A DNA stretch of 53,247 bases. Source: DASUUR01 sp036373975 (GTDB taxonomy: Bacteria > Patescibacteriota > Saccharimonadia > Saccharimonadales > Saccharimonadaceae). How positions within the stretch are numbered: position 1 is the first letter of the stretch; each line of letters begins with the position of its first letter. The notes beneath the pieces are model-generated. The model made no database searches, was not told the origin of the DNA, and was given only the letters and a program-made list of their open reading frames with translations. Position numbers and translations under genes: made by a program. This document shows positions 15,727-24,750 of this stretch, in pieces. The stretch is taken from positions 1 to 53,247 of the forward strand of contig DASUUR010000050.1 in NCBI GenBank assembly GCA_036373975.1. Direction: 5' to 3'.

Positions 15727-17013
15727 TTGAAACACACCGTTACCGAAGTTAAGTTAAAAAACGGCGCAAAAGGTTTGTTAATCGATGTACCGGGCGCTAC
15801 CGTTATGAGCTTCCAGTTCCAGTTTCGCGCTGGTAGCCGCTTTGCGCGCAACAAAGATATTTACGAAACAGCGCATATTATGGAGCATATGGCATTTGGG
15901 GCCAACGCTCGTTACAAAGATGAACATGCCTACGAGGCCGAATTCACTAAGAACGGTGCCTATCATAACGCCTACACTAGTGATTACAGCATGGTCTACG
16001 TGAGCGATTGTGCGGATTTTGAATGGGATCGTATTCTCGATTTACAGCAGCTCGCAATTGCCGAGCCACGGTTTAACGAAGATTCGCTGACATCCGAAAG
16101 CGGCAATGTCCGCAGCGAGCTAACTGGCTATTTAAACAACCACAACCGCGTACTCTGGCCAAAGATGCAACAAGTCCTTGGTGAAAATGTGCTTACGTAC
16201 CAGCAGCGTCTTAAAACTATTGGTAATGTTACTCTCGATGATATTCGCGAGCACTACGCTCGCACGCATGGGAGTGAAAACTTGCGGTTTGTGATTGCCG
16301 GAAAACTACATGGGCGTAAAAAACGCCTTATGGAGCTACTCGAAAACTGGAAACTTAAAGAAGGCAAGCGCCTTGAGATCCCGGTGGATACACTGAGCCC
16401 AACCACAAAACCCCTCTTAATCTCAAAAAAGGAAGCGCCCAATCTAACTTTTGGCTGGTCAATGAACATCTCGCGCCGTCTGAGCGATAAAGAAATCGAT
16501 GCCATGGCTTGCGCCGATCATATTCTTACGGGTACATTGTTTTCGCGCATTTACGGCACGGCCCGCAAAAAGGGTCTGGTGTACAGCATTTTTTCTGATA
16601 CATCAGCATATGAACATACCAGTTCTTGGGACTTTGGCGCACAGGTAAACCTTGATACTGCCGAGGGGCTGATGGATATCATTGTCAAAGAAGTAAAAGG
16701 CCTACTTAAGGGCGAGATCACAGAAGATGAAATTGCGGCCGCCAAACAATACGCGCTCGGTCGCCACCAAATGGGTGCCCAGACTGTCGGCCAAATTAAT
16801 AACTGGTATGCAAATCGTTATTTCTTTGACGACACTGTTGAAAGCTACGATTCACGTCCGCGTGCCATTAATGCAATTACCAAAGATACTATTACAAATG
16901 TGGCCCAAGAATTCGTAAAAAATCAGTGCTGGCTACTTGGTGGTATAGGTAGCGCCGACAAAGAGCTGCTGGAACGCCTGCACGCTAAGATTAATCCGCT
17001 TTTTGAGGAGTAG
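15727..17013 (+). CDS. M16-family zinc metallopeptidase
   Basis: The 428-residue product has the inverted zinc motif HIMEH (HxxEH) at residues 50-54, with the downstream Glu region around SESGNVRSELTGYLNN. It is laid out as the usual two-half M16 clam-shell (pitrilysin/processing-peptidase type). It starts with TTG, supported by AAAGGA 7 nt upstream. No signal peptide or membrane segment is seen, so it is cytoplasmic or released by another route. The HFLEH consensus is changed to HIMEH, but all catalytic positions remain. It sits between secA and murD. Confidence 0.88.
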   Translation: MKHTVTEVKLKNGAKGLLIDVPGATVMSFQFQFRAGSRFARNKDIYETAHIMEHMAFGANARYKDEHAYEAEFTKNGAYHNAYTSDYSMVYVSDCADFEWDRILDLQQLAIAEPRFNEDSLTSESGNVRSELTGYLNNHNRVLWPKMQQVLGENVLTYQQRLKTIGNVTLDDIREHYARTHGSENLRFVIAGKLHGRKKRLMELLENWKLKEGKRLEIPVDTLSPTTKPLLISKKEAPNLTFGWSMNISRRLSDKEIDAMACADHILTGTLFSRIYGTARKKGLVYSIFSDTSAYEHTSSWDFGAQVNLDTAEGLMDIIVKEVKGLLKGEITEDEIAAAKQYALGRHQMGAQTVGQINNWYANRYFFDDTVESYDSRPRAINAITKDTITNVAQEFVKNQCWLLGGIGSADKELLERLHAKINPLFEE

Positions 17014-17014
17014 T

Positions 17015-18307
17015 ATGAAGATTGCGCTGCTTGGCTATGGAGTCGAAGGGAAAAGTGCATACACTTTTTTGTCGGCAAAATATCCCCAAGCGCAGTTCAC
17101 GGTTTACGACGAGAACACTAGCCCCAGTTTGCAGCTCCCCCCCGGTGTGCAATTTGTGGGCGGCCAACAGGATTTTCACGATATTGCAGCAGACTATATT
17201 GTTCGTACTCCAGCAATCCATCCAGACCGAGTCAGTGGGAGCGGGGAAGTTACATCAGTAACAAAACTTTTTTTCGCTGAATGTCCGGCGCATATCATTG
17301 GCGTAACCGGGAGCAAAGGCAAAGGAACGACTGCCAGCTTCATCACGAGTATCCTGCGCGCCGCAGGTAAAACCGTGCATTTATTGGGCAATATTGGTCT
17401 CGCTGCCCTTGATGAGCTACCTAAGATAACTAAAGACGACATTGTTGTGTATGAGCTTAGTAGCTATCAGCTTTGGGATATGACGCAGTCACCACCAACC
17501 GCCGTAGTGCTCATGATTGAGGCTGACCATCTAGATGTCCACGGCACAATGGATGATTATATTGCCGCTAAGGCAAATATTGGACGGTTCCAAACGCCCG
17601 AAGACCGTATGATTTTCTACGCTTCAAATGAGAATACAGCGTCGATCGCTCAATTGTCGCCAGCACAAAAAGTGCCGTACCCTACGTCCGACGGTTTTTA
17701 TATTAACGACGGTAATTTTTGGAATAATACAAAGATTATTTGCAGTACCGATAGCGTACAGTTGCCCGCATACCACAACCTCGAGAACGCACTTGCAGCA
17801 ATAATTGCGGTACAGCCCTGGGTGACAGACGGACAAATTATTGCAAAAGGGCTGTCAAATTTTCACGGTTTACCGCACCGTCTAAAGTACGTCGATACCA
17901 TACAAGGTGTCGCATATTTCGACGATAGCATCGCTACCATACCCGGGGCAGTCACCGCTGCCATAAAGGCATTTGCAGAGCCCAAGGTGCTCATTTTAGG
18001 TGGTACCGCAAAAGTCCAGGACTTTACGCAGCTTGCAGCCGAATTATCGCAACAAACAATCCGCAAAGTTTTACTTATTGGGCGCGACGGGGGTATGATT
18101 GCCAGCTCTTTAGATAGGGCAGGCGTCAAAAATTACGAGCTGCTCAGCTCGGCAACTATGCCCCAAATTGTAGATAAGGCGGCGCAAGTAGCACAGCCAG
18201 GCGATGTGGTGTTGCTCAGCCCCGCATGTGCTAGCTATGACATGTTTGAGAACTATAAAGACCGCGGTGACCAGTTTATTGCAGCCGTTAAGGCGCTCGC
18301 TAAATAA
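17015..18307 (+). CDS. murD: UDP-N-acetylmuramoylalanine--D-glutamate ligase
   Basis: MurD adds D-Glu to UDP-MurNAc-L-Ala in the cytoplasm. The 430-residue product has the N-terminal Rossmann-like domain (MKIALLGYGVEGKSAYTFL), the ATP-binding loop VTGSKGKGTT, the central motif EADHLDVHG and the C-terminal domain with LSPACASYDMFENYKDRGDQF, which is typical MurD. The ATG at 17015 is used because GAGGAG precedes it by 4 nt; the frame is open slightly further upstream. The gene lies outside the dcw cluster at 44-52 kb, where it is found in many bacteria. Confidence 0.93.
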   Translation: MKIALLGYGVEGKSAYTFLSAKYPQAQFTVYDENTSPSLQLPPGVQFVGGQQDFHDIAADYIVRTPAIHPDRVSGSGEVTSVTKLFFAECPAHIIGVTGSKGKGTTASFITSILRAAGKTVHLLGNIGLAALDELPKITKDDIVVYELSSYQLWDMTQSPPTAVVLMIEADHLDVHGTMDDYIAAKANIGRFQTPEDRMIFYASNENTASIAQLSPAQKVPYPTSDGFYINDGNFWNNTKIICSTDSVQLPAYHNLENALAAIIAVQPWVTDGQIIAKGLSNFHGLPHRLKYVDTIQGVAYFDDSIATIPGAVTAAIKAFAEPKVLILGGTAKVQDFTQLAAELSQQTIRKVLLIGRDGGMIASSLDRAGVKNYELLSSATMPQIVDKAAQVAQPGDVVLLSPACASYDMFENYKDRGDQFIAAVKALAK

Positions 18308-18319
18308 GTGTATGGCCCG

Positions 18320-18325
18320 TATAAT
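18320..18325 (+). promoter_or_regulatory. -10 box of prfB, leaderless geometry
   Basis: A consensus TATAAT ends 7 nt before the prfB ATG at 18333. No Shine-Dalgarno can fit. Confidence 0.6.
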
Positions 18326-18332
18326 TTAAGAT

Positions 18333-19409
18333 ATGCAGCCGCTAATTAAACGGAGTCAGGAGTTAAGTGAAGCCATCGAACGGGCCTATTCTCAGCTAGC
18401 TATTGAAGAACGACTATCTGAGCAACAGCAACTTGAGCATGAGCTATCTCAGCCAGACATCTGGCACAATCCACAGATTGCACAGGCCAAAAGTAAGCAA
18501 TTGGCGGCGAACAAGAGCCTTACAGATCCGTGGGTCACATTACGCGCTCAGGCTCAGGACATTAGCGAACTTATGCAGCTGGGCGATGCAAGCATGCTCG
18601 GTGAATTTACGCAGCAGATTGAGGCACTTGAGGAAGAGTTTGCACAGCTCAGGAAGCAGCTGCTCCTTGGCCAGCCCTACGACGATCACAATGCTATCCT
18701 GCGCCTTAGCGCTGGGGCGGGCGGCACCGATGCGCAAGATTGGACACAAATGCTTGAGCGCATGTATGTCCGCTGGGCCGAAAAAAACAACCTGGCAACC
18801 CAGGTTGTTGAACGCTCTCCAGGCGAAGAAGCAGGGCTTAAGAGCAGTGTTATCGAAATAAATGGCCCCTATGCTTACGGCAAGCTTAAGGGTGAGCATG
18901 GTGTACACCGCCTAGTGCGTCTCAGCCCGTTTAACGCCGACAACCTGCGTCAAACTAGTTTTGCCTTAGTTGAAGTGTTGCCCCAGATTGAAGCGCCCGA
19001 CGAAGTGCAGATCGATGACAAGGATCTTAAAATTGATGTATTCAGGGCTGGTGGGCATGGGGGTCAAAGCGTTAATACGACTGATTCAGCAGTAAGGGTG
19101 ACACACCTTCCAACTGGCATCGTTATTAGTATTCAAAACGAACGTTCGCAACTCCAAAACAAAGAAACGGCCCTCAAGATGCTTCGCTCTAAACTGGCTC
19201 AATTACAGATTGAGCAGCATAAAGAAACACTCGATGACCTCAAGGGCCCCACAAAATCCGCCGAGTGGGGGAGCCAAATTCGTAATTATGTGCTGCACCC
19301 CTATACACTGGTAAAAGATACACGCACAGGTTACGAGGTACGCGACGCTCAAAAGGTGCTCGATGGAGATATAGATGGGTTCTCCGAAGCTTTTCTTGAG
19401 CAACTATAG
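18333..19409 (+). CDS. prfB: Peptide chain release factor 2
   Basis: RF2 terminates at UAA and UGA. The 358-residue product has the SPF stop-recognition tripeptide (VRLSPFNADN) and the GGQ peptidyl-hydrolysis motif (RAGGHGGQSVNTTDSAVR). The reading frame is continuous: there is no programmed frameshift with an early UGA as in E. coli and many other bacteria, so autoregulation by that route is absent. Its presence agrees with TGA stops in several genes here and supports a standard genetic code. The start has a -10 box 7 nt upstream. Confidence 0.96.
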   Translation: MQPLIKRSQELSEAIERAYSQLAIEERLSEQQQLEHELSQPDIWHNPQIAQAKSKQLAANKSLTDPWVTLRAQAQDISELMQLGDASMLGEFTQQIEALEEEFAQLRKQLLLGQPYDDHNAILRLSAGAGGTDAQDWTQMLERMYVRWAEKNNLATQVVERSPGEEAGLKSSVIEINGPYAYGKLKGEHGVHRLVRLSPFNADNLRQTSFALVEVLPQIEAPDEVQIDDKDLKIDVFRAGGHGGQSVNTTDSAVRVTHLPTGIVISIQNERSQLQNKETALKMLRSKLAQLQIEQHKETLDDLKGPTKSAEWGSQIRNYVLHPYTLVKDTRTGYEVRDAQKVLDGDIDGFSEAFLEQL

Positions 19410-19425
19410 CGTATCTAATAATTTA

Positions 19426-19434
19426 TGATATAAT
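19426..19434 (+). promoter_or_regulatory. Extended -10 of the orphan gene at 19480
   Basis: TGATATAAT is a consensus extended -10. The predicted leader is about 40 nt and carries an AGAGGTG ribosome site, unlike the leaderless genes on both sides. Confidence 0.55.
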
Positions 19435-19479
19435 ATATTTTGATCTGTTCGACACACCGATTTGAATAGAGGTGAAAAC

Positions 19480-20013
19480 ATGGGCTTCCCGATCACACTA
19501 CTTGTTGTAGTGGGTGTGGGTGGTGGCATGTTGAGCTGGTTCGCCGGAAGGGCGGTGGTGCGGTCCAAGGAGCTCTCGTGGCCTCGCAAGCTGCTCATGG
19601 CCTCGCTCACCCCAGTGGCGGTCCTTGTGGCCACCGTCATCATCAGCTTCAACTTCTCGCTTCTCTCGCGCTGGGGTAACGAAATGGAGTGGAGCTACAA
19701 GGCCAACTCCATGCGGCTCGGAGCGGTCGAAGAGGCCGAGAAGGAGATCAAGGAGCTGCTCAAGAGTCAAGGTTTCAGCTATCGGTTCCGGCCCGACATC
19801 AGCGAGAATGCGCAGTCGGGAACGATTCTGGCCTGGGTTCGCGAAGATCGCAAGAGCGAGCTCTACGCGTTCAAGCGTGACGGACAGTGGGTGTTGGCCT
19901 GCCAGTACGGCGATACCAAGAAGCCGCTCGAGGGCGACTTCCTCAAGGACTACAACACGTACGGCGGCTGCCCGGTGATTGATGCCGTGGCTCCGTCCAG
20001 ATCGACCCGCTGA
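19480..20013 (+). CDS. Orphan membrane protein (177 aa)
   Basis: The product has two N-terminal membrane segments (about residues 4-23 and 40-61), then a soluble, charged domain with a helix rich in Glu/Lys (GAVEEAEKEIKELLKSQG) and a beta-rich end (SGTILAWVREDRKSELYAFK). The C-terminal domain would lie outside if the hairpin of helices is N-out/C-out. No family is recognised. All 11 lysines use AAG, unlike the mixed AAA/AAG use of its neighbours, and codons ending in C or G dominate. It has its own extended -10, an AGAGGTG ribosome site and a long 3' hairpin, so it is a self-contained unit inserted between prfB and ftsE. Confidence 0.75.
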   Translation: MGFPITLLVVVGVGGGMLSWFAGRAVVRSKELSWPRKLLMASLTPVAVLVATVIISFNFSLLSRWGNEMEWSYKANSMRLGAVEEAEKEIKELLKSQGFSYRFRPDISENAQSGTILAWVREDRKSELYAFKRDGQWVLACQYGDTKKPLEGDFLKDYNTYGGCPVIDAVAPSRSTR

Positions 20014-20016
20014 GAA

Positions 20017-20055
20017 GTGCCCCACACTGCGTGCAAGTTGCGCAGGGTGGGGCAC
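20017..20055 (+). terminator. 15-bp hairpin after the orphan gene
   Basis: GTGCCCCACACTGCG (20017-20031) pairs with CGCAGGGTGGGGCAC (20041-20055) with one G-T pair. It starts 3 nt after the stop codon and has no long T run. Confidence 0.7.
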
Positions 20056-20096
20056 TAGTAATTTCTACATCAAGTCGTAGAAGCGCAAGATGCTTG

Positions 20097-20105
20097 TGCT
20101 ACAAT
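20097..20105 (+). promoter_or_regulatory. Extended -10 of ftsE, leaderless geometry
   Basis: TGCTACAAT is an extended -10 ending 7 nt before the ftsE ATG at 20113. Confidence 0.55.
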
Positions 20106-20112
20106 TGATCTG

Positions 20113-20796
20113 ATGATTTTATTAGATCGTGTTACCAAAATTTATGGTAAAGACGCGAAGCCAGCGCTTAATCGCGTTAGCCTTCATATTGAGCCAAAAG
20201 AATTCGTTATCTTAGTGGGAACCAGCGGTGCGGGGAAGTCGACACTCTTAAAGTTGCTAACCCGCGAAGAAAAGCCAACCAGCGGTAAAATCGTTGTTGG
20301 CGGTATTGATTACGATAGTCTGAAAGACCGCCAGATTCCGCTGCTGCGCCGTAAGATCGGCGTTGTTTTCCAAGATTTTAAGTTGCTTCCGCAACGAACG
20401 GTCTTTGAAAATGTCGCCTTCGCTCTTGAGATCGCTGGCATGACCGGGCGTGAGATCCGTAGCACTGTGCCAAAAGTAATCGATCTAGTCGGCCTTACGG
20501 GCAAAGAAAAGAAATTCCCGCATCAACTCTCGGGTGGAGAGCGCCAACGTGTTGCGATTGCTCGTGCGGTGGTGCGCCAACCTAAAATTCTTATTGCCGA
20601 CGAGCCAACTGGCAATCTTGATCCACGCCACAGCTGGGATATTGTGCGCTTGCTCGAGAAGATTAATCGCTACGGCACTACAGTTCTGCTTACCACCCAC
20701 AATGTCGAGATCGTTAATAAGCTAAAGCGCCGCGTCATTACAATTGATCATGGTAAAATTACTTCAGATCAGGTGCAGGGGAGCTATCGACAATGA
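20113..20796 (+). CDS. ftsE: Cell division ATP-binding protein FtsE
   Basis: FtsE is the ATPase of the FtsEX complex, which activates peptidoglycan hydrolases at the septum. The 227-residue product has Walker A (GTSGAGKST, residues 36-44), the signature LSGGERQRVAIARA, Walker B (ILIADEPTGNLD) and the switch His (LLTTHN). Its stop overlaps the ftsX start (ATGA), so translation is coupled. It opens a four- or five-gene block with ftsX, a CHAP hydrolase, ctpA and a response regulator. Confidence 0.95.
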   Translation: MILLDRVTKIYGKDAKPALNRVSLHIEPKEFVILVGTSGAGKSTLLKLLTREEKPTSGKIVVGGIDYDSLKDRQIPLLRRKIGVVFQDFKLLPQRTVFENVAFALEIAGMTGREIRSTVPKVIDLVGLTGKEKKFPHQLSGGERQRVAIARAVVRQPKILIADEPTGNLDPRHSWDIVRLLEKINRYGTTVLLTTHNVEIVNKLKRRVITIDHGKITSDQVQGSYRQ

Positions 20797-21779
20797 GCAA
20801 GAAACATAACGAAGTACGTGCTAATCTACGGCAGAATAAGCAATTTCGTCGTCGCTGGCTCACCTTTGTGCGCATGTGTCGCTATGGCGTTAATAACTTC
20901 TCGCGCAATGCGTGGCTCACTGTTGCGGCTACCGCCGTCATGACGGTCACATTGCTTATTGTGTTTTCGACGTTAATCGCACGCAACGTGCTACTTAGTA
21001 CTGTTGATGATCTTCGCAGTAAGGTTGATGTATCAATATACCTCAAGAACACGATTAAAGAAGGTGAAGTTGCAATCCTTACGGACAAGCTAAAAGGCCT
21101 TTCGAATGTGGCCTCCGTACGTTATATTAGCGCCGACGAAGCTAAAAAAACTTACGCACAGCAAAATAGCACCGACCCTGAACAGCTAAATATCATCGCG
21201 GAGTTACCAAATAACCCCTTTCCGGCTGCGTTGCGCGTAGGGGTGCGTGACCTTAATAATATGAAGCCAATTGAAGAGCTTGTTTCAAACGATGCAGATT
21301 TCAAGGCATTCCTTGAGCCAACTCGTAAGCCGTCATTCGCAGGTGAACGCAAAGAGGCTATCGAGAATATTGGCCAGGGTATAGAGTTTGCTCAAAAGGC
21401 CGGTATTGCCGCCAGCGCTGTTTTTACCATTATCTCGATTCTAATCATATTTAATACCATTCGCATGGCTATTTTTAACCGCAAAGAAGAGATCCAAATG
21501 ATGAAACTCATCGGTGCGGATCGTAACTTTATTCGCGGGCCATTTATGGTCGAAGCCATGATGTACGGCTTTTTTGCAGCCATAGTTGCTACTTTCCTTG
21601 GTTGGGCTGGGTTACAGGGTCTGCAAGGACCGCTTTCAAACTACGGAATCGTTATACAGCCTACCCTCGAATACGTCACAGTTATGAGCCCCATAATTCT
21701 CATAGGCATGATCTTCCTCGGCGCACTTATAGGGATTATTTCATCAACTTTTGCCGTACATCGCTATTTGAAGGTCTAA
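20793..21779 (+). CDS. ftsX: Cell division protein FtsX
   Basis: FtsX is the membrane subunit of FtsEX. The 328-residue product has a cytoplasmic N-terminus, one membrane segment around residues 43-68, an extracytoplasmic domain of about 130 residues (DVSIYLKNTIKEGEVAIL with the KGLSNVASVRYISADEA stretch) and three C-terminal membrane segments. This matches the family topology. The extracytoplasmic loop is the expected contact for the coiled-coil hydrolase encoded next. The start overlaps ftsE by 4 nt. Confidence 0.92.
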   Translation: MSKKHNEVRANLRQNKQFRRRWLTFVRMCRYGVNNFSRNAWLTVAATAVMTVTLLIVFSTLIARNVLLSTVDDLRSKVDVSIYLKNTIKEGEVAILTDKLKGLSNVASVRYISADEAKKTYAQQNSTDPEQLNIIAELPNNPFPAALRVGVRDLNNMKPIEELVSNDADFKAFLEPTRKPSFAGERKEAIENIGQGIEFAQKAGIAASAVFTIISILIIFNTIRMAIFNRKEEIQMMKLIGADRNFIRGPFMVEAMMYGFFAAIVATFLGWAGLQGLQGPLSNYGIVIQPTLEYVTVMSPIILIGMIFLGALIGIISSTFAVHRYLKV

Positions 21780-21799
21780 TCTGCAGTAGCATAAGCACA

Positions 21800-21829
21800 T
21801 TGACTAAAAAAGGTAAAACAGACTAAAAT
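21800..21829 (+). promoter_or_regulatory. Promoter of the CHAP hydrolase gene
   Basis: TTGACT (21800-21805) and TAAAAT (21824-21829) are separated by 18 bp. The predicted leader is very short (about 7 nt) before the ATG at 21843. Confidence 0.4.
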
Positions 21830-21842
21830 AAGAGAAATTGCC

Positions 21843-23015
21843 ATGAAACATTCCATGTCACAAATAAAGCGTGTATTTGTTCGCACAAGGCTGATTGCTG
21901 CTGCGCTTCTTATGATTGTTTCGGTGCCGTTATCTATTGCGCCAACTGCACATGCTGACCGCTTCCAGGACCAGATCGAAGCCTTGCAGCGCGAAATCAG
22001 CAGCTTTAATGCTGCGGCACAGGCGCTTCGTAGCAGGGCTAATACCTTACAAAACGCCGTCAACTTAATTGCCGCTCAAAAAAATGCCATCCAAAAGAAG
22101 ATCGATCTTAGCCAGGCGCAGTACAATAAGCTAGTTGCCGAGATTCAGCAAACCGAAAAGGATATTAAAGCTAATCAGGCCGTCTTGGGTGCAACAATTG
22201 CCGATTTATATGTTGATAGTTCGCTGAGCCCACTCGAAATGCTTGCCAGTAGTAACAGCATTGGCGACTATGTAGACAAGCAAGAATACCGCACGGCCGT
22301 AAAAGAACAAATTCAAGTCGCAATTAAAGCAATTAAGGCACTGCGCAAAGAGCTCGAGGGCAAAAAGGTCGCAGTAACCAAAGTACTCAATAAGCAGAAG
22401 AGCGAACGGTCTGCTCTTGCAGCGAAAGAGGCCGAGCGCGCGAGTCTACTTGCCCGAACACGGGGTCAAGAAAGCGCGTACCGCAGCCTTGTAAGCAAGC
22501 GCAACAGTGAATTAGAGGCAGTTCGTGCGGCACAAGCTGCAGCCTACGCTGAATATAACCGTCGACATGGGGGCAGCAAAGCAGTTCCTGGCGATCCAGG
22601 ACGCGGCGGCTACCCAGACATTTGGGCGAATGCACCACAAGACTCTTTGGTAGATGACTGGGGAATGTATAACCGGGAGTGTGTAAGTTACACCGCATGG
22701 CGGGTCTACAACGATGGAAAAAACATGCCTAACTGGGGCGGCCGGGGGCACGCCTATCAATGGATCGAGAACGCTAAGGCTGAACGCATTCCCTATACGC
22801 ACGGCGTCCCATCGGTGGGCTCAATTGCGGTCTGGGATACCTCAGACGGAATGGGTGGCTATGGCCACGTGGCATATGTCGAGCGCGTAAATGGTGACGG
22901 TTCTATCTGGATAAGTCAGTATAATTTCCCGGTTAACGGGGTGTCTGGTCAATATAGCGAAATGTCGGTTAGCGCTGCTGAGGTTTCGCAACTAGATTTC
23001 ATCAATTTCCGTTAA
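21843..23015 (+). CDS. PcsB-like secreted coiled-coil/CHAP peptidoglycan hydrolase
   Basis: The 390-residue product has a signal peptide ending near PTAHA (about residue 38), a long coiled-coil region (residues about 40-235) and a C-terminal CHAP amidase/endopeptidase domain with Cys280 (NRECVSYTAW), His342 (GYGHVAYVE) and Asn361 as probable catalytic residues. The architecture is that of PcsB, the hydrolase controlled by FtsEX in streptococci. Its position directly after ftsX supports the same role here: the coiled coil would dock on FtsX and the CHAP domain would cut septal wall. An in-frame ATG five codons downstream is an alternative start. Confidence 0.9.
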   Translation: MKHSMSQIKRVFVRTRLIAAALLMIVSVPLSIAPTAHADRFQDQIEALQREISSFNAAAQALRSRANTLQNAVNLIAAQKNAIQKKIDLSQAQYNKLVAEIQQTEKDIKANQAVLGATIADLYVDSSLSPLEMLASSNSIGDYVDKQEYRTAVKEQIQVAIKAIKALRKELEGKKVAVTKVLNKQKSERSALAAKEAERASLLARTRGQESAYRSLVSKRNSELEAVRAAQAAAYAEYNRRHGGSKAVPGDPGRGGYPDIWANAPQDSLVDDWGMYNRECVSYTAWRVYNDGKNMPNWGGRGHAYQWIENAKAERIPYTHGVPSVGSIAVWDTSDGMGGYGHVAYVERVNGDGSIWISQYNFPVNGVSGQYSEMSVSAAEVSQLDFINFR

Positions 23016-23033
23016 TAAGTAAAGAGAGAGCAT

Positions 23034-24257
23034 ATGAAAAAACCCGGCCAGGCCGCCGAACCCGAACTTCATCTTGACAAAAAGCCACGTCACATCTCGC
23101 GCGGTACATTCATAGGGAGCTTGCTGATTGTGTTGGCGATAGGCTTTGTCGCTGGCACGCGTAGTGAGCAGATTGCCGCTTTCTTGCCTTTTATACCCAA
23201 GGCTCAGCAAGGTATAGATTTTTCTTCTTTGCAAGAAACGCACCGACAGCTCGTTAATAGCTACGATGGCCAGCTTAACCAGCAAAAACTCATCGAAGGT
23301 GCAAACAAGGGGCTAGTTGAGGCGACCGGAGACCCATACTCAACATACTTTACGGCTGATGAGGCCGCGCAGTTCAATAATGACCTCGAGGGTACCTTTA
23401 GCGGGATTGGGGCTGAACTTGGCCGACGTGACAATAAACTGACCGTTATTTCAACCATTGACGATAGCCCCGCTAAGGCTGCTGGCTTGCAGGCTAACGA
23501 TGTTATTGTACGTATCAATGATGAGGCAGTAAGTGACATTTCGGTCGATAAGGCCGTGGGGCGCATCAGGGGCGAAAAGGGCACCACTGTTAAACTAACT
23601 GTGCTACGCGGGGAGCAGGAAGTCAAAGAATTTACTATTACACGTGATACCATCACCGACCCGAGCGTGAAATCTGAGATCAAAGATGGCATTGGTATTA
23701 TGCGTATTTCGCGCTTTGGCGACAATGACACCGTGACACTAGCTCGGCAAATCGCTCAAGATTTTAAAGATCGTGGCGTAAAGGGCGTAGTGGTTGACGT
23801 TCGGGGCAACGGCGGGGGCTACGTCGATACAGCAAAGGATATAGCCAGTTTGTGGCTGGATAACAAAGTGATAGTAAGTGAGCGGGGCAGGACTGAGCCG
23901 GACAAGGTAATTCGATCAGAAGGAGACGCCATATTGAAGGATATACCGACAGTGGTTCTGATTGATGGTGGTAGTGCAAGTGCAAGCGAGATTTTAGCTG
24001 GGGCGCTGAAGGACCATAAGGCAGCACAGTTGGTGGGCATGAAGAGTTTTGGCAAGGGGAGTGTTCAAAAAATAGTGCAAATGCCGTACGGAGGACTACT
24101 AAAGGTAACGGTCGCGAAGTGGTATACGCCAAATGGTAAAAATATCGACAAAGAAGGCATAGCTCCAGACATTACCGTTAAGCCATCAGAAGACGATATT
24201 AAAAAGGGTAACGATACCCAACGCGCGAAAGCCCTAGAAGTTTTAAGCGCTAGGTAG
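23034..24257 (+). CDS. ctpA: C-terminal processing peptidase (S41, PDZ)
   Basis: The 407-residue product is anchored by an N-terminal membrane segment (residues about 24-41), has a PDZ domain around residues 115-190 (SPAKAAGLQANDVIVRIND) and an S41 protease domain with the catalytic Ser in GGSASASEIL and Lys in MKSFGKGSVQ. CtpA/Prc proteases cut extracytoplasmic proteins, often wall hydrolases or their regulators. Being 18 nt downstream of the CHAP hydrolase, it may control that enzyme; this is an inference from position. AGAGAG precedes the start. Confidence 0.94.
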   Translation: MKKPGQAAEPELHLDKKPRHISRGTFIGSLLIVLAIGFVAGTRSEQIAAFLPFIPKAQQGIDFSSLQETHRQLVNSYDGQLNQQKLIEGANKGLVEATGDPYSTYFTADEAAQFNNDLEGTFSGIGAELGRRDNKLTVISTIDDSPAKAAGLQANDVIVRINDEAVSDISVDKAVGRIRGEKGTTVKLTVLRGEQEVKEFTITRDTITDPSVKSEIKDGIGIMRISRFGDNDTVTLARQIAQDFKDRGVKGVVVDVRGNGGGYVDTAKDIASLWLDNKVIVSERGRTEPDKVIRSEGDAILKDIPTVVLIDGGSASASEILAGALKDHKAAQLVGMKSFGKGSVQKIVQMPYGGLLKVTVAKWYTPNGKNIDKEGIAPDITVKPSEDDIKKGNDTQRAKALEVLSAR

Positions 24258-24295
24258 TTGTGCTTACGCCTGATTTCTAGTACGATTGAACTATT

Positions 24296-24676
24296 ATGGA
24301 AGCAAAAAAGAAGATTCTCTTAGTTGAAGATGACACCGCACTTGCAAGCGTGTATAAATCTCGCCTCGAACTTGAAGGTTTTGAAGTTAACACAGTGCAC
24401 AACGGAGAGGATGCATTATCTGCAGCAGTCGCTTTCCGCCCAGATCTTATTGTGCTTGACGCAATGGTGCCAAAAATCGGTGGCTTTGATGTACTAGACA
24501 TTTTGCGTAACACCCCTGAAACGGCAAATATTAAGATTATTATGCTCACTGCCTTGAGCCAGCCTAAAGACAAAGAACGCGCCGAGAGTCTTGGGGTAGA
24601 TGAATATCTTGTTAAATCACAAGTTGTCATTGGTGATGTTGTCGAGCGTATTAAGCACCACCTCGGCCTTTTGTAA
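24296..24676 (+). CDS. Single-domain response regulator
   Basis: The 126-residue product is a stand-alone receiver domain: acidic residues E11, D12 and D13, phospho-acceptor Asp55 (LIVLDAMVP), the switch Thr in IIMLTA and the conserved Lys in YLVKSQ. There is no output domain, so it works by protein contact, like CheY or Spo0F. No histidine kinase is adjacent; the nearest is at 30357. It follows the FtsEX-hydrolase-CtpA block by 38 nt, and a weak -10 (TACGAT, 24281-24286) sits 9 nt before its start. A link to division control is speculative. Confidence 0.9.
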   Translation: MEAKKKILLVEDDTALASVYKSRLELEGFEVNTVHNGEDALSAAVAFRPDLIVLDAMVPKIGGFDVLDILRNTPETANIKIIMLTALSQPKDKERAESLGVDEYLVKSQVVIGDVVERIKHHLGLL

Positions 24677-24691
24677 ATATTCGTAAGCTTT

Positions 24692-24720
24692 TTGACTTCT
24701 AGGCTAGTATATGCTAGAGT
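24692..24720 (+). promoter_or_regulatory. Promoter of the gene at 24751
   Basis: TTGACT (24692-24697) and TGCTAGAGT with -10 TAGAGT (24715-24720) are separated by 17 bp. The leader would be about 25 nt. Confidence 0.5.
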
Positions 24721-24750
24721 TATTACTATAACGCTAACGCATATACATCT

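Noticed and set aside
18333..18450. Programmed frameshift in prfB
   Set aside because: The frame is continuous from the ATG; no early in-frame UGA with a slippery site exists.
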